A stretch of 64,000 bases of DNA, taken from Methylococcales bacterium (GTDB lineage: Bacteria > Pseudomonadota > Gammaproteobacteria > Methylococcales > Methylomonadaceae). Positions 27,773 through 36,700 of the stretch are shown one piece after another (positions within the stretch are counted from its first letter, which is position 1; every line of letters starts with the position of its first letter). Under the pieces are notes generated by a model that saw only the letters and a program-made list of their open reading frames with translations, searched no databases and was not told where the DNA came from. The position numbers and the translations under genes were made by a program. The DNA lies in contig JAPLRZ010000030.1 of assembly GCA_026398895.1 (NCBI GenBank), positions 1 through 64,000 of the forward strand, in the 5' to 3' direction.

Positions 27773-27804
27773 TGACCGCCAGTCCTTTAAAGGACTGGCA
27801 GTCA
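27773..27804. repeat. Repeat family A, copy 2 (inverted)
   Basis: TGACCGCCAGTCCTTT followed by AAAGGACTGGCAGTCA, a near-perfect 32-bp palindrome with one mismatch. Compared through its flanks (GCATGACTG..., ATATAACAGG on the complement), it is in the opposite orientation to copy 1. The two copies flank the thioredoxin-like gene. Confidence 0.8.
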
Positions 27805-27866
27805 TGCAAGCCACTACAAATTATTTGCGATAATAAAGGCGAGATTGAAATCGCACCCACTTTTTG

Positions 27867-30029
27867 CTACCAGCTACTTTCTCGAATTAACACCGCTAAC
27901 GCGGAACGTAATAAGCGACCCGCTAAACTTTCGGCTGGGGTATCTAGGGATAATCTACCCCGAATAGTGATTGCGTGTGTCAATGTATGGTCATCTACTT
28001 TTAGTAAAAGTCGGTAAATGCCTTGTTCTGGAATCAGATGATGCTGTTCATCTTCGCGGACGGCAATTTCACCACCATGATTTGATCCCAGTTCTGCAAT
28101 CGTTAATTGGCGCGTACCAACGCTATCAACAGTGATGACTTGTACTGGAAACGGTGCAAAATCCCCGCCTTCTGAATAAAAGCGTCCTTTCGCACCTACT
28201 TGTAAGCGATTTAAGTCAGCTTCCTCTGCATAAGCAGTCACGGTAGCATGAGGGCTTTCGACAATGCCTAAAGATTCATTTTTTGCCACCCATTCACCTT
28301 GCTGAAGAACATCAGATAAATCGCGAATATAACCAGCAAAGCTTGCGCGTAGGGTGAGTTTTTTTTGTGTGTCACGCAAGCCGCTCAGTTCTGCTAATGT
28401 TGACTGCAATTCGCCCATATCCATCGGATTATGCTGGGCTAAAGCGACTTCTAATCCCTGCGAAGCGAGTTGTTCCGTTAATTCGGCAAGACGACGTTCC
28501 GCACTGGCGATGCGAAAATCGATGTCGGGTGAAGTTAATTCGATTAATACTTGGTCGCTTTGAACACTATCGCCTTCTTTAACCAGCACGCGCTGTACTT
28601 TTGCGGACTGAGGGCTATATAAAGTGAATTCGGTTTCCGCACTCAATAAGCCTGATACCAGCAAATGGGTACGCCACGGAATAAATAATAATGCCAGCAT
28701 CGTCAGTGGTATCAACCACGCTAAGCGCGGGCGCAAGGGCGTTTTATGCACTATCATCAATTCTCGCCATACTCGCATTTCTTTAAATATCGGACGCACG
28801 ATAAACCAACCAACTTCTACCGCAAATAAAAACACACCAAGCACTTTAAAAAAAAAGTGATATACCGCCCACGCAATACCTGCAAACAAAATTAACCGAT
28901 AAATCCACGTCCCATAAGCGTAAGCACACAGCAGACGATGACGATTTTTAGAAAACTCTTCTGGGATGGGTAATTGAAAGTTAAATAGGCTTTCGCGTAA
29001 TCGCCAACGAGCTAAGGCAAAACAACGCTCTTGTAAATTGGCAATATCTAAATAATCAGAAAATAGATAATAACCATCAAAGCGCATAAACGGATTAAGA
29101 TTAACGGCTAAGGTCAGTAGCCACGCGGTACTGGCTAACAAATAAACCCCGCTACGCACCGCGCCATCGGGTAATACTGTCCAGAGTAGCGTTGCTAATA
29201 TCGCAAGAGCTAATTCGGCAATCATACCCGCTGCATCAATACTTAAGCGTTGCTTACGGCTAGGCAATCGCCACGCATCGGTGACATCTGTCCATAACAT
29301 GGGAAAACCCATCATAAACGCCACCCCCATTGACGGTACACGACAACCAAAATGGCAGGCAGTAAAGGCATGACCTAATTCATGAATCATTTTTGACAGC
29401 GACAACATCAGTGCGGCGGTTAGCATTCCTTCTGCGGTGAACACATGAGAAAAACTACGACTGAATTGTGTCCATTGTTCTGAAACCAGATACCCCGCTA
29501 ATACCAGCAATAGTAATAGCAATACCACAAATTGACGATGAAATAAAAAATTAATCCACGGCAAGGTTTTTTTTAACGCGCCATCAGGACGCAACAAGGG
29601 AATGCGCAAAAATAAATAATTATGTAGCAACCATGTCCAAAAACTAGGCTGGCTAGCTTTGTGTTTAGCGGCTAATAGCTGACTGCTTTCCACACCTTGG
29701 GGTTTGGTGAGTTGATGGGTATGAAGAAAATAGCTAAACAGCTCTATGTCGGTGACATCGGCGTTTAATGGGGTATCGTGTTGAATCGCGTGGACAATAG
29801 TTTCCGCATCACCCAAGTTCCAGCGTTGTAAAAATTCAAATTCTAACCACCCCAAGCGAAAATAACGGTGTGTTGCAGGATCATGCAGCGTCCACGTCGG
29901 CGCACCGTCCGTTGTTCTTGGTCCCGAATACAAACCTAAATCTTCCCGCAACCCTAACCATTTACGCGGCTTAGGTTCAGCGAGTGCTGGATCAATTTCG
30001 ATGCTATTGCTGTCTACCATGCTAACCAT
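27867..30029 (-). CDS. M50 site-2-protease-like membrane protein fused to HlyD-type adaptor
   Basis: 720 residues. The N-terminal 130 residues are soluble (PqqD/winged-helix-like by pattern, uncertain). The polytopic region has the zinc-metalloprotease motif HELGH (216-220) and a second motif LNPFMRFDG (311-319, conserved Asp318), both intact. Further membrane helices extend to about 440. Residues about 445-700 are a periplasmic biotinyl-lipoyl/HlyD-like arm with a coiled coil (FRIASAERRLAELTEQLASQ). The start overlaps the upstream gene by 16 bp; an alternative ATG at 30020 overlaps by only 7 bp. It is the last gene of the adhesin operon. It sits where a type I system would have an ABC ATPase, suggesting an inner-membrane component that could export, process or sense the adhesin. 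The function is inferred only. Confidence 0.87.
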   Translation of the reverse strand: MVSMVDSNSIEIDPALAEPKPRKWLGLREDLGLYSGPRTTDGAPTWTLHDPATHRYFRLGWLEFEFLQRWNLGDAETIVHAIQHDTPLNADVTDIELFSYFLHTHQLTKPQGVESSQLLAAKHKASQPSFWTWLLHNYLFLRIPLLRPDGALKKTLPWINFLFHRQFVVLLLLLLVLAGYLVSEQWTQFSRSFSHVFTAEGMLTAALMLSLSKMIHELGHAFTACHFGCRVPSMGVAFMMGFPMLWTDVTDAWRLPSRKQRLSIDAAGMIAELALAILATLLWTVLPDGAVRSGVYLLASTAWLLTLAVNLNPFMRFDGYYLFSDYLDIANLQERCFALARWRLRESLFNFQLPIPEEFSKNRHRLLCAYAYGTWIYRLILFAGIAWAVYHFFFKVLGVFLFAVEVGWFIVRPIFKEMRVWRELMIVHKTPLRPRLAWLIPLTMLALLFIPWRTHLLVSGLLSAETEFTLYSPQSAKVQRVLVKEGDSVQSDQVLIELTSPDIDFRIASAERRLAELTEQLASQGLEVALAQHNPMDMGELQSTLAELSGLRDTQKKLTLRASFAGYIRDLSDVLQQGEWVAKNESLGIVESPHATVTAYAEEADLNRLQVGAKGRFYSEGGDFAPFPVQVITVDSVGTRQLTIAELGSNHGGEIAVREDEQHHLIPEQGIYRLLLKVDDHTLTHAITIRGRLSLDTPAESLAGRLLRSALAVLIRESSW

Positions 30030-31348
30030 AAACGCACGGTGCGTATCGGTTTACGCAACAGCCACAACACAAACGCTTGCCGTGTACCGTACAGCTTGGC
30101 AACGCCACGATAGCCTAGACGCGGTAACACTTTAGAATCGGCAAACTGTGCTTTGAGTCGATACGCCATCACTTGCGCGGGCGTGGCACTGGCACGATAA
30201 CTAAAATAACTCAGACTGGCAGGCAATGGTTGATTGGGGCTTACGTTAGAAAAAAACAGCACTTCATTACCCGCGTCTAGTTCAATTAAATCATCCATCG
30301 GTAAGCGAATTTCTAACTCAACAGACTGAGGATCGGCAATGGCAAGAATTTTTTCGCCTTGAGTAACGGGTTTTCCTAGCCAATCATTAGGATCATCAAA
30401 CACAGTCACACCTGCTTTATTGGCAGTGACTTCACAGCGTTCCAGCAAGCTACGCACATAATCGACTTCGGCTATTTGCTGATCCCATTTGCTTTTAAGA
30501 ACCGCTAGTTTAGACTTAGCAGTCGGGTCTAACATGGCTTGTTGGGTAGTTTGTAAATATTCGGTTTTGGCAATATCACGCGTTTCTTCGGCAACACTCA
30601 GACGACTACGCAGTTGCGCCATATCCAATTCAAACAATTTTTGCCCGACAGTAACGCTTTCATTGGGTTGAACAAAAAATTTTTCTACCACACCTTCAAG
30701 CGGAGCGCGTATTAAATTAGCATGGTAGGGAATGACTTCTGCTTCGGTGAGTACCGATTGACGAATAGGAAAACACAAGGCGGCTGTAATAACGGCGGCG
30801 ATAATAATCTGCAAGCGTCTATCGCGTAGTCGCTCAATCAGCGGACGCTTGGGCTGTGCAGATTCTGCTAGCGCAAGCGCGTGTCCGTAGGCTTCTGCTA
30901 AATAACTCAGTAAATGAATTTCGCCTTCTTTCCATTGCTCTTCTCGAAACAATACTAAGATATAGTTAACACCCAAAGGCGCAGGTAATGGTAGCCAAAG
31001 ACCGTGTTCGGGCAACCATTCCGCCCATTCACGGCGCGTGTCGGGTGGCAAGTCATTAGCGGTAAAAATAATTGCCGAATCCGCGTTTTCGTGGTGAGAA
31101 AGCTGCTTCAAAACCACATTAATCCACAGTGCGTAAGGACTATTTTTTTCTGGCAGTGCAACGCCTGAGGCGGCTTTTATTTTTGCTGTATCACGCTGCC
31201 ACAATAAGGCTTGTCGATAAGGCAGTAAATCAGTGGTTTCATTAACGAGGATGTAAGGCAGTTCTTCAACGGGGGCAAGACGTGCGCGTTGCTCCAGTTG
31301 CAATAATAAGGTCAACTGGAGTAATTGTTTATTGCGTTGTTCGGTCAT
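30014..31348 (-). CDS. HlyD-type adaptor with N-terminal cytoplasmic GAF-like domain
   Basis: 444 residues. The first 165 residues are soluble and GAF-like (ELPYILVNETTDLLPYRQAL, then a mixed alpha/beta pattern). One membrane helix spans about 179-195 (IIIAAVITAALCFPI), followed by a periplasmic membrane-fusion-protein body: APLEGVVEKFFVQPNESVTV lipoyl half-motif, coiled-coil hairpin about 255-310, second lipoyl half and beta-barrel segment (VELEIRLPMDDLIELDAGNE). Such adaptors bridge an inner-membrane component to a TolC-type channel. The cytoplasmic sensor-like domain is unusual for classical HlyD and could gate secretion. Overlaps of 4 bp (upstream gene) and 16 bp (downstream gene) show tight translational coupling. 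Confidence 0.87.
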   Translation of the reverse strand: MTEQRNKQLLQLTLLLQLEQRARLAPVEELPYILVNETTDLLPYRQALLWQRDTAKIKAASGVALPEKNSPYALWINVVLKQLSHHENADSAIIFTANDLPPDTRREWAEWLPEHGLWLPLPAPLGVNYILVLFREEQWKEGEIHLLSYLAEAYGHALALAESAQPKRPLIERLRDRRLQIIIAAVITAALCFPIRQSVLTEAEVIPYHANLIRAPLEGVVEKFFVQPNESVTVGQKLFELDMAQLRSRLSVAEETRDIAKTEYLQTTQQAMLDPTAKSKLAVLKSKWDQQIAEVDYVRSLLERCEVTANKAGVTVFDDPNDWLGKPVTQGEKILAIADPQSVELEIRLPMDDLIELDAGNEVLFFSNVSPNQPLPASLSYFSYRASATPAQVMAYRLKAQFADSKVLPRLGYRGVAKLYGTRQAFVLWLLRKPIRTVRLWLAW

Positions 31349-32100
31349 GGTTTGCTTGTGAGTTCAACAGCACCACTCATACCAGGTAGTAACTCTGAGG
31401 CTTTATCAATGATGCGTCCGTAAACTTTGATAGTTTGACTAACAGGATCAACCTTGCCACCTAAGCGAGTAATTTCGGCTTGATACACTTTATTGGTTTC
31501 GTTTAATGTCACTTGAAAATGTCTGCCTAAACTAAGTTCAGGCAAACTTTTTGACGGTGCCATAAATTCGACTTCTAACTCTTTGTCATCGAGAATTTCC
31601 AATAATGGATCACCTGCTTTGACGGTTTGATAAGGCTTAGCAGTCACATCAGTTACTTTGCCAGAGAACGGGGCTTTAATAACACAACGACTCAATACCG
31701 CCTGCGTGACTTGCATTTCTGCTTTTGCTTCACCCTCCTCTGCTTTGGCAACAGCTAACTCCAATGCGCCAATTGAATGCAAGGTTTCTAAACGCTGCTT
31801 TACTTCGTAAGTTTTCGTTGCCTTTTCTAAGCTGGCTTTGGCTTTATTTACCTGCGCTTCTTCTAGGGTGCAATGAAAACTAACCAAAGTATCACCTTCG
31901 TCAAAGCGTTCACCATCACGCAATTTAAGATGACTGATACGCGCATTCATCTCGCTGGAAATTAAGGTACTACGGCGAGCTTTTATTTGTGCGCGTAGCG
32001 GTAGATTAATTTCGTTAGGCTTTTCAACAGATACAGGGGATTCTGCTAACGCCGCAACAGGGAGTAAGGCGATAATAATCACACAGATGGAGTGTTTCAT
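31345..32100 (-). CDS. Periplasmic adaptor subunit (membrane fusion protein, RND type)
   Basis: 251 residues: signal peptide MKHSICVIIIALLPVAALAES, then a compact membrane-fusion protein with a lipoyl half-motif (LKLRDGERFDEGDTLVSFHC), coiled coil about 75-125, second half (APFSGKVTDVTAKPYQTVKA) and beta-barrel domain (LEILDDKELEVEFMAPSKSL) ending with the membrane-proximal segment (LPGMSGAVELTS). It overlaps tolC and the next adaptor gene by 4 bp each. No RND pump gene is nearby, so it presumably works with the two other adaptor-bearing proteins of this operon. A single operon with three adaptor-type chains is unusual. Confidence 0.88.
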   Translation of the reverse strand: MKHSICVIIIALLPVAALAESPVSVEKPNEINLPLRAQIKARRSTLISSEMNARISHLKLRDGERFDEGDTLVSFHCTLEEAQVNKAKASLEKATKTYEVKQRLETLHSIGALELAVAKAEEGEAKAEMQVTQAVLSRCVIKAPFSGKVTDVTAKPYQTVKAGDPLLEILDDKELEVEFMAPSKSLPELSLGRHFQVTLNETNKVYQAEITRLGGKVDPVSQTIKVYGRIIDKASELLPGMSGAVELTSKP

Positions 32101-33770
32101 TTTTTAGTGGGCTGTGTTGATGCAGTGTTAGGCTTATCTGACTCACCAAAATCAATAATAGTGGTTTTGGTCGCGCTGGGAACACTGGGTTTATCAGGCG
32201 TAACAGTAGCACTGGATGTATTAGGGATTTGGGAAACGCTAGGTGTGCTATTAAGCTCGGCTGGTAATTTAGGGAACTCGCCTTTGTACCATTTATCCAG
32301 CGTTTTTTCCAACTGCACGGCGAGAGTACGCACGGTAATATCCGCTATATTGCCCTGCACAGGATCAAGTCCAATGGAGGAATAAATATTCCCCAGTGCG
32401 GAATAAATCTCCGACAAACTTTGCTCTTTTTCCAATTGTGAAGCGAGTGCGGCTGTTGCGGCATGAATGCGTTCTAGTTCAGACCCTGCATCACTTTCGG
32501 TGGTATCGCTGATGACTTTAAAAATGCTTTGATCGACGACGTTTAATTCGCTGGCACTGTGATAACCATCCAATGCTTTGAGGTATTGTTGATAACCAAC
32601 ATTAATTTGTACTAATGCGGCAACACTCAGTGCTTTACGCCGTGTTTGTGCAACTTCAATCTGCGTTTGCGCCGCTTTCCACATCTTAGGGCCTGCCAGC
32701 AAATTAACCAAATTAAAGGTGGTACGCGCCCCTGCTTCCATCCATGTGTTGTAGACTAAAAACGAGTTGCTATCCCAGTTGGCTGATAACGGAATAGTCA
32801 GACCAGGTAAGACTTTCAGCATTTCCTTCCATACTTCATCACGACTAATACGTTCTTGATAGACTTCCTCACGCAATTCTGGACGGAAAAACAAGCCTAG
32901 ATTTTCCAATTCGACCATGTTTGCTTTTAACTGAGGGGGTTCGGGAGTTTGTTTAGTTTGTGCCAACTGAAAATTACTGTGCATCGGCGCATTAATCAAA
33001 CCCGCTAATTTAGGTTTAGCCACTGATAAGTCAGCCTTGAGCTTTTTTAACTGATCAATAATACGCAACAAACTACGTTGATATTCCAGCACACTGAGCG
33101 GTGGTTGCAATCGATTGACTTCAACCGATTTACTCAATTCTAACGCGTGTTCTGCCTGCTCCAACACGGGGGTGACTTTAGGCAATAGGCGTTCAGCAAT
33201 ATTCGCGCCCCAATAAGCATTTAAAACTTCCTTGATTAAATTATTAACTACCTTACGCTTACGTTCTTGGGCAATTAGAATACGGTTTGCTTGTTGTTTT
33301 GCCTGAAAATAACTGACACCAAAATCCAGCACGTTCCAAGTAAACGATATATCAGCCAAACCACGACTGGCATCTTGAGACGTTGAGTATTGTGTCAATT
33401 GAGAGCTTCTCGATTGATTAAAATAATCCACACTAGAAGAACCTAATTGACTAGCACGATCTATATACCCTGCATTAATTGCCAAACGTGGCAACATATT
33501 CAGGGTTGCAACATCGAGCTGAGTATCTTGCAAAACCGCTTCCATGATAGATAAGCGATGGTCAAAGTTATACTTTAAGGCGCGTGCCAAAGCATCATAA
33601 AAAGTCAACGGCGCAACAATCGGTTCCTGTTTACTATATATTTCCGATTTATCTTTTAGCATACTGGCTAACCGCTCATCAGGAGTGATTGGCTTTGGCT
33701 CAATTGCGCAACCGCTTAAAGTAGCCGCTGTAACCAATAACACGATTAATTTTTTAGAATGATTCTTCAT
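32097..33770 (-). CDS. TolC-family outer-membrane lipoprotein
   Basis: 557 residues. Lipoprotein signal MKNHSKKLIVLLVTAATLSG with the lipobox LSGC and modified Cys21, then two TolC-type repeats of long helices (for example AKQQANRILIAQERKRKVVN and VNVGYQQY-like segments about 370-400). The C-terminal 60 residues are a Ser/Thr/Pro-rich tail (TPSVSQIPNTSSATVTPDKP) atypical of TolC. It probably forms the outer-membrane/periplasmic tunnel for the adhesin encoded 12 bp upstream. AAGGG lies eight bases before the ATG. It overlaps the adaptor gene by 4 bp. Assignment to TolC is based on helical pattern and context. Confidence 0.88.
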   Translation of the reverse strand: MKNHSKKLIVLLVTAATLSGCAIEPKPITPDERLASMLKDKSEIYSKQEPIVAPLTFYDALARALKYNFDHRLSIMEAVLQDTQLDVATLNMLPRLAINAGYIDRASQLGSSSVDYFNQSRSSQLTQYSTSQDASRGLADISFTWNVLDFGVSYFQAKQQANRILIAQERKRKVVNNLIKEVLNAYWGANIAERLLPKVTPVLEQAEHALELSKSVEVNRLQPPLSVLEYQRSLLRIIDQLKKLKADLSVAKPKLAGLINAPMHSNFQLAQTKQTPEPPQLKANMVELENLGLFFRPELREEVYQERISRDEVWKEMLKVLPGLTIPLSANWDSNSFLVYNTWMEAGARTTFNLVNLLAGPKMWKAAQTQIEVAQTRRKALSVAALVQINVGYQQYLKALDGYHSASELNVVDQSIFKVISDTTESDAGSELERIHAATAALASQLEKEQSLSEIYSALGNIYSSIGLDPVQGNIADITVRTLAVQLEKTLDKWYKGEFPKLPAELNSTPSVSQIPNTSSATVTPDKPSVPSATKTTIIDFGESDKPNTASTQPTKK

Positions 33771-33782
33771 TAAAAATGCCCT

Positions 33783-36700
33783 TTATAATTGTTTTAGACT
33801 ATCGAGCAAGGCACGACTTTCTCTTAGTTTACTTAATTTACCGACTGCCTGCACCTGTTCAGACAGTGCCGACTTAGCAACAGGCTTTTCACCCAGCCGA
33901 TTCTTTTCAAGAACATTATTGTTTGGTTTATCACTGTGACGCACGCGTTCCTTGTTAACATGAACTGAAAATGTCGGACGCACCTCATTACCGTAAATAT
34001 CTCTTGCCGTTACCATCACGCGCTCATTATGCGCACCTTTGGGTGGTATTCCGTAAAACGTTAACGTCTTAGGGTTAAATATTAACCACGCTGGCAAACT
34101 TGAACCATCAGGACGGGTTGCTTCAAACTCCAACTCTTCATTAGGATCAGTATGGCGGAACATCCATCTTGGTACACTGAAAGAATAACGTTCTAATTCT
34201 AACACTACCTGATCCCGCAACGAGCCTGTTAGTGAAATAATATGATGGCGAAGTGGCACATATAAACTCAAATGTACAGGCGGTAAACTATTGTCAGACC
34301 TAAATTTATTTTCAATATGCCATTGCTTTTCTTCAATATTACCATAACCCGAATCATAATTCCTATCTGGATTAGTCAACATAATTAACGAACCTGACGT
34401 GCCTAAGTTTCCCCCGAAAGACACTGGGTAGTCAATGAAAACCATCGCTGGATTAGAGATCAAACCTGTTTTATCCTGTACCGTATAACTAATCGGGGTA
34501 GGATCATCGGTAAAACTAGCAATCGGTGTAAAGGTAATCTCTCCTGTTGTCGGATTAACCGTCCAAGTACCCTGCTCTGCAACTTCTAGCGGGTCGCCTT
34601 GCTTAGCAGTGCCAACAAGTTGCACTGTGGCAGGGTTCAAATCATTTTCTGAATCGCTGTCATTGCCCAGTACATTGATAGTAACTGGTCGTCCAGTGAC
34701 CCCAGTCGTTGTATCATTCACAGCGGTTGGTGCAGTTTGTGGATAATCCACAGTCACTGTTGCTTGATTAGATTCTAAGCTAGTGGTGTCTTTAACCATG
34801 TACTTAATTGGCGTTGGATCTCCTGTAAAACCCGTTTCAGGGGTAAAGCTAATTGCCCCTGTCGTTAAATTAACCGTCCAGATGCCTTGACCTATAACGA
34901 TCAAAGGATCACTTGATTTAGCTGTACCGACGATTTTAACGGTAGCAGGATTTATATTATTTTCAGAATCTGTGTCATTGCCCAGCACATTGATCATGAC
35001 GGGCTGTCCACTCACGCCAGTGCTACTATCGTTGACAGCAATCGGCGCGTCATTTTTACCGTTGATGGTGATAGTGAGCGTGGTAGTGCTGCTATCACCG
35101 TCTGCATCGGTGATGGTATAGCTGAAAGTTTCGCTCAGTTTTTGTCCAGTGCTTAGCGCGTTGACAATGGTATTGGTATTATCCAGCGTATAAGTGTAGC
35201 TACCGTTGGCATTTAGCGTCAGACTACCGTAGGTACTATTAAATGGGAGTCCCACCGTTTTAACACTACCCGCAAAACTGATACCTGTTACTGGGGTCGT
35301 AGTCGTATCCGCACCTATTCGATCAGAGACATCGCCTATCGACGCACCTGTTTTTCCAAATACATTGCCGCTGGTTGTAGTTGCCGCCGTTGTAGTCCCT
35401 TCGATAACAGTATTGGTATCAGGTTTGGCTGTTGGCGTGTCATCAACGATACGGATAGTCAATTTACCCGTTGCGGTGTTTCCTGCCGATGAGGCATCAG
35501 TTACCAATAGATCGATAATATCAGTAGATTCTGAGTTATTAACACCCGTATGGGTTTGTTGCCTATTTAAGATATAGCTGTAGCTGATTGAACCTGCAAG
35601 CGGTGCTGTGGTAGAACCTGTTACGACAGTAAAACCAGTGATTTTAATCGTGCCTTCGCCAGTGTCTATATCCACTGAGGGCGAACCTGCACTAAAGCCC
35701 AGTAATTGCGCAACAGTAAACTTAATACCGCCCAGTGTCACCGATGCCATACCATCGGGTGCGGTCACATTAATACTACCTGTGACGGTTTGACTGTTAT
35801 CAGTGGGTGCGACCAATCCTTTTTCAAAAACAGTCGCTTCACCCGCTTCTGTGCCATTACCATCGACGGGGCTAATTTCTGGTGTGCTGTCAGTAATACC
35901 ATTAATGGTGATAACTAGGTCAGCTGTGCTGGTATCACCATCTGCATCGGTAATGGTGTAACTAAAAGTTTCTTTCAGTGTTTCGTCCGTCAAGAGTGCG
36001 TTGACATTGACGTTGGTATTATCTAGCGCGTAGCTATAACTACCATTAGCATTGAGGGTCAGACTGCCATAAGCTCCATTTAGCGCGTTGCCTAATAAGC
36101 CGTTGTTGGCAGCAAAACTGAATGCAGTCACGGGATTGACAGGCAGATTATCAGCACCAATACGGTCGAGCTTGTCTAGTGAGCTACCCGCAGCAAAAAC
36201 GTTGCCCGTCGTGGTAGTTGCTACGCTTGTTGTACCTTCGGCAACACTGTTGGCATCCGCATTGGCGGTAGGCGTGTCATCAACAATCTGAATGGTCAGG
36301 TTGCTACCAGTGGTGGTGACTGCCCCCGCATCGGTCACGGTTAAGGCAATAACATCGGTAGTTTCAGTGCCAACGACGGTCTGTGTTGCCGACAGTGTAT
36401 AGCTATAGCTCAAGATTCCGACTGTCGGTACACCGCCCACAGTGGTATCAGCTGTGAAGTTGGTGAGTGTGAGTACGCCTTTGGGGGTATTAATGATCAA
36501 ATTGCTACCACTTAGCCCTGCTAACGTTGCAAGATTAATTGCCGTTCCTCCCACCGTGATAGAAGTCAAACCATCCAAAGCAGTGACAGTCATCGTACCC
36601 GTCGCTGTTTTTGATTGTCCGACTGGACTATCGCTGGTCAAACCCGATTCATACACTGTCGCCTCGCCTGTCGCACCCGCAGTGTTACCATCAAAAGGAA

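Noticed and set aside
27698-27814. Longer N-terminus for the thioredoxin-like protein
   Set aside because: The extension runs through repeat A and puts the signal peptide 40 residues inside the protein.
27867-33770. Classical RND or ABC multidrug efflux operon
   Set aside because: No RND pump or ABC gene is present. The channel and adaptors are coupled to a giant adhesin and an M50 protein instead.
33783-34450. RTX-type C-terminal secretion signal on the adhesin
   Set aside because: No GGxGxDxL repeats are present; the C-terminus is an Ig-like domain plus a charged tail.
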